A model generated the notes under the pieces. It was not told where the DNA came from, ran no database searches, and was given only the letters and a program-made list of their open reading frames with translations. A stretch of DNA of 64,000 nt, from assembly GCF_030944405.1 (NCBI RefSeq), contig NZ_CP132339.1, positions 6,324,001 to 6,388,000 on the forward strand, written 5' to 3'. Both the position numbers and the translations under genes were made by a program. Source of the stretch: Janthinobacterium sp. J1-1. GTDB taxonomy: Bacteria; Pseudomonadota; Gammaproteobacteria; Burkholderiales; Burkholderiaceae_D. This document shows, piece after piece, positions 28,373 to 37,084 of the stretch (position 1 is the first letter of the stretch; each line of letters starts with the position of its first letter).

Positions 28373-30430
28373 ATGACCGCACCGCACTCTTTACATCGCC
28401 CCACCCCGCTGGCCCTGGCCCTGATGCTGGCATTTGCCGCGCCCGCCAGCGCACTGGCCCAGCAAGCACCCACCTTGCCGGCCGTGACCGTTTCAGCCAG
28501 CGCCCTGTCGCTGGGCAGCGACGACATGAGCACGCCGGTGACCGTGCTTGAAGGCGATGAACTGGTGCGCACCCGCGAAGCGACCCTCGGTGAAACCCTG
28601 GCCGGCCAGCCCGGCATTACCTCCAGCCATTTCGGCGCCGGCGCCAGTCGCCCCATCATCCGCGGCATGGATGGCCCGCGCGTGAAAGTATTGTCCGATG
28701 GCGCCGAAGTGCAGGATGCCTCGACCATCAGCCCCGACCATGCGGTGGCGTCCGAACCGATGCTGGCAGAACAGGTCGAAGTGCTGCGCGGACCGTCGGC
28801 ACTGGCCTATGGCGGCGGCGCCGTCGGCGGCGTGGTCAATGTGATCGACAAGAAAATCCCGACGAAAGTACCTGCCAAGGGTTTCGAAGGCAGCGCGGAA
28901 GTGCGCGCCAACTCGGCCGCGCGTGAAAAAGCGGGCGCCTTCGAGGTGACCGGCGGCTCCGGCAATTTTGCCTTCCACGCGGAAGGCGTGAAACGCGACG
29001 CGAAAGAATACAAGGTCGGCAGCGGCTGGGAAGGCGGCTCCAAAGTGGCCGGCAGCTACAACGAAACCGATACCGGCAGCGTCGGCGCCTCGTGGGTGGG
29101 ATCGCGCGGCTTTTTGGGACTGGCATTTACCAGCCAGCGCGCCGAATACGGCCTGCCCGGCCACAACCACGAATTCGAAAGCTGCCACCCGCACGGCACC
29201 CATCTGCATTGCGGCGAGCACGAGGAAGAGGAAGGCAGCGACCACGATCACGAGCACGAAGAAGGCGGCGCCGTACCCTACGTGAAACTGAAAAGCGAGC
29301 GCTGGGACGTGCGCGGCGAACTGCGCGATCCGGTCCCCGGCTTTACCCGCCTGCGCCTGCGCGCCGCGTTTACCGATTACAAGCACGATGAGATCGAGGG
29401 CACGGAAGTGGCCACCACTTTCAAGAACAAGGGCCACGACGCACGGCTGGAAATGGAACACGTGCCGCTCGGTGGCTGGCGCGGCGTGGTCGGCCTCCAA
29501 ACGACGAAACGCGATTTCTCGGCCCTGGGCGAAGAAGCGTACGTGGCGCCGACCCTCACCAGGAAACACGCGGCTTTCCTGGTCGAGGAATACAACCTCG
29601 CGCAATGGCGCTTCGAAGCGGGCCTGCGCCACGAATGGCAGGATATCGATGTCGACAGCACGACGCTGAAAGACCACAGCGCCAGCGGCACCTCCGTCTC
29701 GCTGGGCGCCGTGTGGAAATTCGCGCCGCAGTATTCGCTCGGCTCGACCATCTCGCGCACCCACCGCCTGCCGAGCGCCGAAGAGCTGTACGCCAACGGC
29801 GTGCACATGGCCACCGCCACCTATGAGCTGGGCAATGAAAACCTGGGCAAGGAAACCTCGAACAATATCGACCTGACCCTGCGCAAATACGCGGGCGCCA
29901 CCACCTTTTCGCTGAGCGCCTACCGCAACAAGATCGACAACTATATTTTCGGCTCCACCCTGGACAGCCATGAAGGCTTCCAGCTGATCGAATACGCCCA
30001 GCGCGACGCCACGTTTACCGGCATCGAAGGCCAGATCCGCCAGCAGATCAATCCTGTTTTCGGCGCCAGCGTGTTCGGCGACCATGTACGCGCCAAGCTG
30101 GCCGATGGCGGCGGCAATCTGCCGCGTATCCCGGCCCAGCGCCTGGGCGTGAAATTCGACGCCAACTGGCAGAACTGGAACGGCGTGGCCGAGTTCTACC
30201 GCGTCGGCAAACAGGACAAGGTGGCCGCCTTCGAGACGGACACGCCTGGCTACAATATGCTGAACCTCTCGGCCAGCTACAACACCCGCTTAGCCGGCAC
30301 GCCGACCCAGTTTTACCTGAAGGCGAATAATCTGACGAACGAGCTGGCGTACAGCCACACCTCGTTTATCAAGAATGCGGCGCCGTTGACGGGGCGTAAT
30401 CTGACGACGGGGGTAAGGGTGACGTTTTAA
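28373..30430 (+). CDS. znuD: ZnuD-like TonB-dependent zinc receptor
   Basis: A 685 aa outer-membrane receptor. Signal peptide ending SALAQQ, plug domain (TVSASALSLGSDDMSTPVTVL, SSHFGAGASRPIIRGMDGPRVKVL, EVLRGPSALAYGGGAVGGVVNV), a 22-strand-type barrel and the C-terminal TGVRVTF. An extracellular loop at residues 264-298 contains 10 His, 2 Cys and many Asp/Glu in 35 residues, the hallmark of ZnuD-type zinc receptors of Neisseria and Acinetobacter. It lies downstream of a Fur/Zur-like operator and divergent from the regulator, supporting zinc-starvation-induced uptake. Confidence 0.88.
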   Translation: MTAPHSLHRPTPLALALMLAFAAPASALAQQAPTLPAVTVSASALSLGSDDMSTPVTVLEGDELVRTREATLGETLAGQPGITSSHFGAGASRPIIRGMDGPRVKVLSDGAEVQDASTISPDHAVASEPMLAEQVEVLRGPSALAYGGGAVGGVVNVIDKKIPTKVPAKGFEGSAEVRANSAAREKAGAFEVTGGSGNFAFHAEGVKRDAKEYKVGSGWEGGSKVAGSYNETDTGSVGASWVGSRGFLGLAFTSQRAEYGLPGHNHEFESCHPHGTHLHCGEHEEEEGSDHDHEHEEGGAVPYVKLKSERWDVRGELRDPVPGFTRLRLRAAFTDYKHDEIEGTEVATTFKNKGHDARLEMEHVPLGGWRGVVGLQTTKRDFSALGEEAYVAPTLTRKHAAFLVEEYNLAQWRFEAGLRHEWQDIDVDSTTLKDHSASGTSVSLGAVWKFAPQYSLGSTISRTHRLPSAEELYANGVHMATATYELGNENLGKETSNNIDLTLRKYAGATTFSLSAYRNKIDNYIFGSTLDSHEGFQLIEYAQRDATFTGIEGQIRQQINPVFGASVFGDHVRAKLADGGGNLPRIPAQRLGVKFDANWQNWNGVAEFYRVGKQDKVAAFETDTPGYNMLNLSASYNTRLAGTPTQFYLKANNLTNELAYSHTSFIKNAAPLTGRNLTTGVRVTF

Positions 30431-30455
30431 TTGTTAACCCAAACGCAAGGATTGA

Positions 30456-30478
30456 GGTCAGACCCTGAGGGTCTGACC
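30456..30478. repeat. REP-like perfect hairpin GGTCAGACCC / GGGTCTGACC
   Basis: Perfect 10-bp arms (30456-30465 and 30469-30478) with a TGA loop, in the 72-nt gap between the convergent znuD-like and ugpQ genes. The sequence GGGTCTGACCCC resembles a hairpin seen dispersed in many proteobacterial genomes. It may also act as a bidirectional transcription stop, although there is no T-tract directly after it. Confidence 0.6.
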
Positions 30479-30502
30479 CCGGATGTTGTTTTGGGGTTCG
30501 GT

Positions 30503-31231
30503 TTATCCAGCCGCAATGATATCTATCCTGTCCGTACAAAACCCATCCACGCCCCACGTAAATAACTCGCTGGCCCTTTCCGGCGTATTGACGGTATAGC
30601 AGAACACACCCAGCCCTTCCGCTTTGATCGCTTGCACCTGCTCAGGTGTCAGCACCTTGTGATCACAATGCATGGCCACCACGCCCAGCTTGCTTGCCTG
30701 CGCCAGCCAGTCATGCGGCAATTCATCGACCAGCCATCCCCGCGCCAGTTCCGGCGCCGCCTCGCGCGCCGCTTCCAGCGCTTCCATGCTGAACGACGAC
30801 AGCAAGGGCAATAGTCCGCCAGCGGCAAAATGCTGGCGCGTGGCCCGCGCCACCACGGCTCCCGTCTGCCGTTCAAACCCCGGCGCCGGCTTGATCTCGA
30901 TATTCATCCAGATGCCGTGCGCCTGGCAATACGCCACCACCGCGTCAAAACCCGGCACGCCCTCGCCCGCAAACTCGGGGCCGAACCAGCTGCCCGCATC
31001 CATCGCCGCCAGCTGCGCCGCCGTGTAATCGGGAATGGCGCCGCTGCCGGCCACCGTACGGCCCAGTTCCACGTCATGCACGACAACCGGCACGCCGTCT
31101 TTGGCCAGCATGACGTCGAATTCGACGGCGTGGTAGCCGTGCGCCAGCCCGCAGCGCAAGGCGGCAATCGTGTTTTCAGGGGCCAGCGTACCGCCGCCGC
31201 GGTGTGCCAAGGTGCGTGGATAGGGCCACAT
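30503..31231 (-). CDS. ugpQ: Glycerophosphodiester phosphodiesterase
   Basis: A 242 aa cytoplasmic enzyme releasing glycerol-3-phosphate from phospholipid-derived diesters. The GDPD motifs are clear: LAHRGGGTLAPENTIAAL (catalytic His-Arg and Glu), EFDVMLAKDGVPVVVHD (metal-binding Glu/Asp and catalytic His) and EIKPAPG near 116. No signal peptide is present, matching UgpQ rather than GlpQ. AAGGATCACC precedes the ATG. The ugp-like ABC genes at 1.9-7.3 kb are unlinked and assigned to amino sugars. Confidence 0.93.
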   Translation of the reverse strand: MWPYPRTLAHRGGGTLAPENTIAALRCGLAHGYHAVEFDVMLAKDGVPVVVHDVELGRTVAGSGAIPDYTAAQLAAMDAGSWFGPEFAGEGVPGFDAVVAYCQAHGIWMNIEIKPAPGFERQTGAVVARATRQHFAAGGLLPLLSSFSMEALEAAREAAPELARGWLVDELPHDWLAQASKLGVVAMHCDHKVLTPEQVQAIKAEGLGVFCYTVNTPERASELFTWGVDGFCTDRIDIIAAG

Positions 31232-31398
31232 GGTGATCCTTGCTGGTTGGTGATGGACTTGCCATCATAAATGAAAGCACGAAAACACAAGGGGGCATGC
31301 AGCGATTGGCGCCGTGTCAGCCCCGTTTCGTCGCACCGGCGTTGCGCTGGCCGCGCACAAGCCACACAATGTCTTATCGACCACTTAACAGAGCGCAT

Positions 31399-32511
31399 AT
31401 GTTCAAGCCGACCATCCCTCCGGACCAGCCAGCCAGACCGCGCCGTTCGCGCTACTACCGCATGCTGCCCGACATCCGCTATGCGCTGGCCATCAATGTG
31501 CTGTGCGCGCTGGTGATTACCTATATCTTGAATCCGGGCAGCCACCTGGGCCAGAACCTGATTGCCGCCATGTGCATCGGCAGCATCGCCTTCGTGTTGA
31601 TCGACGGTGCGCGCCTGACCCTGTGGCACGAGGGCCAGCGGCCGAAAGCGCTGCCCTTCATCGCCATCATCCTGGTGTCCGTGCCGGTGGCGCAATGGCT
31701 GGGCATGCATCTGTTTGTATGGCTGACCGACGTGAAGGTCAAGGCATTGACCACCCTTGATGCCGGCGAAGTGACGGCCAACCTGGTCTTTACGCTGGCC
31801 GTAACGGGCGCCGCCATCCTGTTCTTTTCCAGCCGCGAAAAAATCTCGCGCCTGCAGACGGCGGCGGCGCAGGAAAAAGCGCGCGCCGAATCGGTGGCGC
31901 GCCAGGCCATGCAGGCGCAATTGCAGCTGCTGCAGGCACAGATCGAGCCGCACATGCTGTTCAATACCCTGGCCAACCTGCAGGGGCTGATCAGCTTTGA
32001 TCCGGACCGCGCCCAGCTCCTGCTGGACCAGCTGATCCAGTACCTGCGCGCCACCCTCAGTTCCTCGCGCGTGGAGACCACCACCTTGGGCCAGGAATTC
32101 GACCTGATGCAAGCCTACCTGGGCCTGATGGCCGTGCGCATGGGTGCGCGCCTGGCCTATACGCTGGACCTGCCCGACGACTTGCGCCAGGTGAAACTGC
32201 CGCCGATGCTGCTGCAGCCGCTGGTGGAAAACGCCATCCAGCACGGCCTGGAGCCGAAGATCGACGGCGGCCATATCGCCGTGCGCGCCAGCCTGGACGG
32301 CGGCATGCTGACGCTGATCGTGGCCGACGACGGCCTGGGCCTCGACCATCCGGGCCAGACCAAAGGGACCCGGCTAGGCGTGGCGAATATCCGCGAACGG
32401 CTGCAGGTCATGCACGGCGATGCGGCCAGCCTATCGCTCAATGCCAATCCGGGCAGTGGCGTGACCGCCCGCCTGACCCTGCCACTTCAACCTTCCGAAT
32501 CTTCCATTTGA
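31399..32511 (+). CDS. LytS/YehU-type sensor histidine kinase
   Basis: A 370 aa inner-membrane kinase with four or so hydrophobic segments (residues 25-145), a helical linker rich in Ala/Gln (148-170), the His-kinase domain with phosphoacceptor His175 in QIEPHMLFNTL, and an ATPase domain with LVENAIQHGLEP and DDGLGL. This AlgZ-like family partners LytTR regulators, and one starts 10 nt downstream. Start 31399 (MFKPTIPP) was chosen by position; ATG 31369 in the same frame is an alternative and neither has a strong ribosome-binding site. The signal sensed is unknown. Confidence 0.88.
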   Translation: MFKPTIPPDQPARPRRSRYYRMLPDIRYALAINVLCALVITYILNPGSHLGQNLIAAMCIGSIAFVLIDGARLTLWHEGQRPKALPFIAIILVSVPVAQWLGMHLFVWLTDVKVKALTTLDAGEVTANLVFTLAVTGAAILFFSSREKISRLQTAAAQEKARAESVARQAMQAQLQLLQAQIEPHMLFNTLANLQGLISFDPDRAQLLLDQLIQYLRATLSSSRVETTTLGQEFDLMQAYLGLMAVRMGARLAYTLDLPDDLRQVKLPPMLLQPLVENAIQHGLEPKIDGGHIAVRASLDGGMLTLIVADDGLGLDHPGQTKGTRLGVANIRERLQVMHGDAASLSLNANPGSGVTARLTLPLQPSESSI

Positions 32512-32521
32512 GCACGACGCC

Positions 32522-33370
32522 ATGACAGACCTGACCAGCACCGCCGCCCCAGTACGCGCCCTGATCGCCGAAGACGAACCGATCCTGGCCGCCGCCCTCG
32601 CCCACGCCCTGCGCCGCCTGTGGCCCGAACTGCAGCTTGTCGCCACCTGCGCCAATGGCGTGGAAGCCTTGCAGCAGGGCCTGGCCCTGCGCCCGGACAT
32701 CCTGTTCCTGGACATCAAGATGCCGGGCAAGACAGGCCTGGAAGCGGCCGAGGAACTGGCCGAGCAATGGCAGGACGACAACGACGGCATGCCCTTCCCG
32801 CAGATCGTGTTCGTCACCGCCTATGACGACTATGCGCTGGCCGCCTTCGATCAGGCGGCCGCCGACTATGTGCTGAAACCCGTCAACGATGCGCGCCTGG
32901 GCAAGACGGTGGAACGCTTGAAACAAAGGCTGCAAACCGCGCCGATAGCGCCGGCCGCCGCCGCGCAAGCCGTCACCGCGGCACCGGCCGACGACAACCT
33001 GGCCCGTTTGCTGACCCAGTTGCAAGCGATGACGCCGCCGGCGCCGCGCCTGCAGATGATACGGGCCGCCGTCGGCAGCAGCGTGCGCATGATCCCCATG
33101 GCCGACGTGGTCTACTTCGAAGCGATGGACAAATACATCAACGTGGTCTGCCGCGACGGCGAAGCGCTGATACGCACCAGCCTGAAGGAATTGCTGCCGC
33201 AACTGGACCCCCAGCAATTCTGGCAAATCCACCGCGGCACCATCGTCAATGCCGGCGCCATCGCCAGCGCCGTGCGCGACGAGGCCGGCAAGCTGTCACT
33301 GACCCTGCGCCAGCATCCGGCGCAGCTGCGCGTCAGCCCGCTGTACGCCCACCTGTTCCGCCAGATGTAA
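32522..33370 (+). CDS. LytTR-family response regulator
   Basis: A 282 aa regulator: receiver domain 1-130 (acidic pocket AEDEP at 16-20, phosphoacceptor Asp64 in FLDIKMPG, conserved Lys in YVLKPVND) and a C-terminal LytTR DNA-binding domain (about 180-282) with VVYFEAMDKYINVVCRDGEALIRTSLKEL and FWQIHRGTIVNAGAI. A Pro/Ala-rich linker (140-160) joins them. It forms a two-gene operon with the kinase upstream, comparable to AlgZ-AlgR. Confidence 0.92.
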   Translation: MTDLTSTAAPVRALIAEDEPILAAALAHALRRLWPELQLVATCANGVEALQQGLALRPDILFLDIKMPGKTGLEAAEELAEQWQDDNDGMPFPQIVFVTAYDDYALAAFDQAAADYVLKPVNDARLGKTVERLKQRLQTAPIAPAAAAQAVTAAPADDNLARLLTQLQAMTPPAPRLQMIRAAVGSSVRMIPMADVVYFEAMDKYINVVCRDGEALIRTSLKELLPQLDPQQFWQIHRGTIVNAGAIASAVRDEAGKLSLTLRQHPAQLRVSPLYAHLFRQM

Positions 33371-33374
33371 TGGA

Positions 33375-33701
33375 TCAATGCAGCTGGTGTTTCAGGTCCG
33401 ACAGTTCATCGTGGACCTTCAGCACCGCTTGTTTCATTTCCGGCGTCAGCTTGGCCGCCGTGCCGCAGGCCTTCTTGGCGCGGTCGCCCAGCGATTCCAT
33501 ATTGTCGACCGCCTGGCGGATGCGCGCGTCATCGTGCGAGTCGATCGCCTGGCGCACCGACGCTTTCTGCTGATCCAGCTGATTGAGGCAATCTTTCAGG
33601 TCCATCGGCATTTCCTGCGCGCTGCCGCACAGCTGCGCCGCCTGGCCGATGGCCTGTTCGATGGCGCCAAAGCGCCGTGCCACTTCATTTGCTTGCAACA
33701 T
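33375..33701 (-). CDS. Hypothetical helical protein
   Basis: A 108 aa soluble protein starting MLQANEVARRFGAIEQAIGQ at an ATG with an excellent AGGAGG site. It is almost wholly helical with repeated Ala/Gln/Lys, has three Cys (CGSAQ, DCLNQ, ACGTA) and ends DLKHQLH. No family recognised. It converges on the LytTR regulator gene with a 4-nt gap. Confidence 0.7.
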   Translation of the reverse strand: MLQANEVARRFGAIEQAIGQAAQLCGSAQEMPMDLKDCLNQLDQQKASVRQAIDSHDDARIRQAVDNMESLGDRAKKACGTAAKLTPEMKQAVLKVHDELSDLKHQLH

Positions 33702-33776
33702 GATTCCTCCTGTGTCGATTCCATGTCGAGAACATAGTTGGATCACAGGCACCATGCAAGGTTCCCCTGGCTGTGA

Positions 33777-35090
33777 TCAGCCGGCCGCTTCGCGCGCCCC
33801 CAGCGGCTGCAGATGGCGCAGCTTCAGGGCGATCAGCACGCCGCCGCCGAGGCACAAGCCCAGCATGGCGACCACGCCGGTCCAGCCGTCGAAGCCCCAC
33901 ATCATGCCCGAGGCGGAACCGATCAGGCTCGATCCCAGGTAATAGAACAGCAGGTAGAAGGCGGACGCCAGCGCCTGCGGCGCGCGGGCGCGGCGGCTGA
34001 CCCAGCTGCTGGCAATCGAGTGCGAGGCAAAGAAGCCGAAGGTGGCCAGCGCCATGCCGGCCACGATCAGCGGCAACGAGTCGAACAGGGTAAGGAAAAT
34101 ACCGGTCAGCATGATCGACAGCATGATCCACAGCACGCCGCGCCGGCCCAGGCGGTCCACCAGGCGGCCGGCCCAGACCGAGCTGAAGATGCCGATCAGA
34201 TACAGGAACGCCAGCAGGCCGACCGTGCTCTGGCGCAAGCCGAACGGCGCGGCCAGCAGCCGGTAGCCGATATAGTTATACAGGCTGACAAAACAGCCCA
34301 TCAGCACGAACGCCAGGCAGAACAGCCAAGGCAGGCCCTGGTCGGAGAAATGCTGCTTGATGGCATGCGGCAGCGCCTGCCAGCCGCGGGTAGAAGGCAC
34401 GAAGTTTTTCGAGGCCGGCAAGCTGCGCCAGAACTCCGCCGCCGCCAGCACCCCGGCCACGCCCAGCACGCCGAGCGCCCAGCGCCACGACATGAAGTCG
34501 CTCAACATCGAGGCGATCAAGCGCCCCGACATGCCGCCAAACGCGCTGCCGGCAATATACAGGCCCATCGACAGGCCCAGCGACGGGCCTTCGATTTCCT
34601 CGCCCAGATAGGCCATGGCGACGGCCGGCATGCCGCCCAGGGCTATCCCCAGCGCGGCGCGAATCGCCAGCAGCTGCGCGTAGTCCTGCGCAAAGGCGGA
34701 CAAAATGGTCAGTATCGCGGCGGAAAACATCGACGCCACCATCAAGGGCTTGCGCCCCACGCGGTCCGAGACGGCACTGAGCAGCACCAGCGAGATGGCC
34801 AGCAGGCCGCTCGATACCGACAGCGACCAGCTGCTTTGGGCCGGCGTCAGGTGAAACTGCTGCGACAACAACGGAAACAGGGGCTGGATACAGTACAGCA
34901 GGCTGAAAGTGGAAAAACCGCCAAAAAACAGCGCGCGGTTGCTGCGCTTGAAGGCGGGCGTGCCCTTGGCAATCGCGCTGCGCGGCGCGGGAGTCGCAGG
35001 CGTGGTGGGCGCGATGACAGTGGAAGAGGCGGCAAAAGCAAGCGGTGAATCAGACATGACGGTGTTCATAGAGAGGCGAGATTTCATCAT
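33777..35090 (-). CDS. MFS transporter (YnfM-like)
   Basis: Twelve-segment MFS permease of up to 437 aa. The motif between helices 2 and 3 reads SDRVGRKPLMVASM (MFS signature DRxGRK), and FFGGFSTFSLLYCIQPLFP at the first helix is typical of YnfM-like exporters. The start is ambiguous: ATGs at 35090, 35069 and 35057 are in frame and none has a good ribosome-binding site. It is divergent from the LysR gene at 35165, which probably regulates it. The substrate is unknown; related proteins export small organic molecules. Confidence 0.85.
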   Translation of the reverse strand: MMKSRLSMNTVMSDSPLAFAASSTVIAPTTPATPAPRSAIAKGTPAFKRSNRALFFGGFSTFSLLYCIQPLFPLLSQQFHLTPAQSSWSLSVSSGLLAISLVLLSAVSDRVGRKPLMVASMFSAAILTILSAFAQDYAQLLAIRAALGIALGGMPAVAMAYLGEEIEGPSLGLSMGLYIAGSAFGGMSGRLIASMLSDFMSWRWALGVLGVAGVLAAAEFWRSLPASKNFVPSTRGWQALPHAIKQHFSDQGLPWLFCLAFVLMGCFVSLYNYIGYRLLAAPFGLRQSTVGLLAFLYLIGIFSSVWAGRLVDRLGRRGVLWIMLSIMLTGIFLTLFDSLPLIVAGMALATFGFFASHSIASSWVSRRARAPQALASAFYLLFYYLGSSLIGSASGMMWGFDGWTGVVAMLGLCLGGGVLIALKLRHLQPLGAREAAG

Positions 35091-35098
35091 AGGATTGC

Positions 35099-35139
35099 CA
35101 ACTCATATCGTCCAATATATATTTTAGGGTCAACTCATA
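35099..35139. promoter_or_regulatory. Divergent MFS/LysR control region with direct repeats
   Basis: The 9-mer CAACTCATA occurs at 35099-35107 and again at 35131-35139, 32 bp (about three helical turns) apart, flanking the 10-bp palindrome AATATATATT (35114-35123). This is the layout expected of a LysR-bound intergenic operator. Confidence 0.5.
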
Positions 35140-35164
35140 CTTTAAAACGATTACTGGAACCCAT

Positions 35165-36067
35165 ATGGAACTGCGCCACCTGCGCTATTTTGTCGCCGTC
35201 GCCGAGGAACTGCACTTCACGCGCGCGGCCGAACGCCTGCATATCGGCCAGCCGCCGCTGAGCCAGCAGATCCAGGCGCTGGAGGCGGACGTGGGGGCGC
35301 AGTTGTTCGAGCGCAACAAGCGCTCGGTGCGGCTGACGGAGGCGGGCCGATTGTTCCTCGACGACGCGCGCCGCATCCTGGCGCTGTCAGAACAGGCGGG
35401 CGCGACGGCGCGCCGGGCGCAGCGCGGCGAAGCGGGCGAACTGCGCATCGGCTTTACCTTTTCGACGCCGTTTACCCCCTATTTCGCCACCGTCATCAAC
35501 CGCTACCGCCAGCAGTTCCCGCACGTAACATTAACCTTGCACGAGATGGCGACCCTGCATCAGCTGGAAGCGATTTCCGCGCGCGGCATGGACCTGGGCT
35601 TCGTGCGCCCGCCGGAGCTGGCCTATCCCGACGACATCAAGCTCACGCAGCTGCGCCAGGACCCGCTGTTCCTGGTGCTGCCGGTGGCGCACCGGCTGGC
35701 GGCCAAGTCCTCGATTGCGATTGCCGACATGGCCGGCGAAGGTTTCGTGATGTACCCGAAAGACGCCGGCACCGGCATCTACCCGCAGATTTTCAGGCTG
35801 TGCAAGGCGGCCGGCTTCGTGCCGGATGTGGTGCAGGAGGCGGGCGAGGCGTCGACCATTATCGGCCTGGTGGCGGCCGGCTGCGGCATCTCGGTGCTGC
35901 CGTCCTCGTTCGACCGCATCCGCATGGACGGCGTATGCTACCGGCCCATCGCCGATCCGCAGGCGACCACCAGTTTGCTGCTGGCGCAGCGCGAGGAAGA
36001 GACCTCGCCGATGGTGGCGGCGTTTGTCAAATTGGCTGAAGCAGCGGCGCTGGAAGGCGGCTCCTAG
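35165..36067 (+). CDS. LysR-family transcriptional regulator
   Basis: A 300 aa LTTR. The N-terminal HTH (MELRHLRYFVAVAEELHFTRAAERL, then QPPLSQQIQALEADVG) is followed by an effector-binding domain with ELRIGFTFSTPF at about 92-103. It belongs by appearance to the BenM/CatR-like group that opens MELRHLRYF. Divergent from the MFS exporter at 33777-35090, its likely target. Its 3' end overlaps the tail of the next LysR gene by 4 nt. Confidence 0.9.
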   Translation: MELRHLRYFVAVAEELHFTRAAERLHIGQPPLSQQIQALEADVGAQLFERNKRSVRLTEAGRLFLDDARRILALSEQAGATARRAQRGEAGELRIGFTFSTPFTPYFATVINRYRQQFPHVTLTLHEMATLHQLEAISARGMDLGFVRPPELAYPDDIKLTQLRQDPLFLVLPVAHRLAAKSSIAIADMAGEGFVMYPKDAGTGIYPQIFRLCKAAGFVPDVVQEAGEASTIIGLVAAGCGISVLPSSFDRIRMDGVCYRPIADPQATTSLLLAQREEETSPMVAAFVKLAEAAALEGGS

Positions 36068-36960
36068 CCACCGCCGCCGCCCAGGCGCAGTTCGATCAGC
36101 TCCAGCATGCCCTGCGCCGCCACCGACAAGGTGCGCGGCATGGCCAGCAGGATGGGCCGCTCCGGCTGGCCGGCTGCCAGCGGCACCGCCACCAGGTCGA
36201 GTTTTTTGAACTGGAACAGGGTCAGGGCCGGCACCAGCGCCACGCCCAGGCCATGCTCGATCAGGCCGGCCACGGTGGCCAGGTGTTCCACTTCCAGCCC
36301 GCTGTCGCGCACGGCCACGCCTTGCGTCAGCAGCTCCACATGCTGGCGCACGCTGGTCGATTTCGCCAGGTGGATCAATTCGCAGCCGGCCAGGTCGGCC
36401 AGTTGCACGCGGCGCTTGCGGGCCAGCGCATGGTCGCGCCGGCACACCAGATAGAACGGATCGCTGCACAGCACGCGCGTGTCGAATTCGGCCAGCCGGG
36501 CGCTGGGCGCCGTGATCGCCAGGTCGACTTTCCCCTGGCGCAGCAGGTGCAAACACTGGTCGGACAAGGCGTCGTGCAAGCGCACACTGATGCCGGGATA
36601 GCTGGCGCGGTATTCGGCGATCACGGCCGGCAGGCCATTGGCCGCCAGCGAGGGCAAGGCCGCTATCGCCACCCTTCCCTTGCGCCGCGCCACGTAGTCG
36701 CTCATGTTGCCGAACGCCGCCTCCATGTCGGCCAGCAGGCCGCGCGCCACCTCGACAAACATCTCGCCTTCCACCGTCAGCATCACATTGCGCGTGTCGC
36801 GCTCGACCAGCCTGGCGCCCAGCGCCGTTTCCAGTTTCTGGATCACGGCGCTGAAGGCCGATTGCGACAAATGGCAGCGCTCGGCCGCGCGCGTGAAATG
36901 GCGGCAGTCGGCCAGCGCGACAAACGCCTGCAGCAGCTTGCTGGAGATATTCGGCAACAT
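36064..36960 (-). CDS. LysR-family transcriptional regulator, divergent from CitMHS operon
   Basis: A 298 aa LTTR: HTH in SKLLQAFVALADCRHFTRAAERCHLSQSAFSAVIQKLE, then an effector domain from about residue 92 (GRVAIAALPSLAANGLP). It is divergent from the CitMHS-atuA operon with a 124-nt gap containing a strong inverted repeat, so it probably activates that operon in response to the transported acid. Ends in a poly-Gly tail (LGGGGG), which is odd but harmless. Confidence 0.9.
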   Translation of the reverse strand: MLPNISSKLLQAFVALADCRHFTRAAERCHLSQSAFSAVIQKLETALGARLVERDTRNVMLTVEGEMFVEVARGLLADMEAAFGNMSDYVARRKGRVAIAALPSLAANGLPAVIAEYRASYPGISVRLHDALSDQCLHLLRQGKVDLAITAPSARLAEFDTRVLCSDPFYLVCRRDHALARKRRVQLADLAGCELIHLAKSTSVRQHVELLTQGVAVRDSGLEVEHLATVAGLIEHGLGVALVPALTLFQFKKLDLVAVPLAAGQPERPILLAMPRTLSVAAQGMLELIELRLGGGGG

Positions 36961-36978
36961 CTTGATTCACTCGAAAAA

Positions 36979-36994
36979 CAGGATAATCATCCTG
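36979..36994. promoter_or_regulatory. Inverted repeat, probable LysR operator
   Basis: CAGGATAATCATCCTG: 6-bp arms CAGGAT/ATCCTG with a 4-bp centre, lying 19 nt from the lysR start and 91 nt from the CitMHS start, in an AT-rich region suitable for a divergent promoter. Confidence 0.6.
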
Positions 36995-37084
36995 AAAAAT
37001 CGATTTTACAATATAAAGGGAGCGCCGCAGAATGGCCTCAGATCCCGCACAAGACGGGCACCAAACAACTCAGGAGACAAACCC

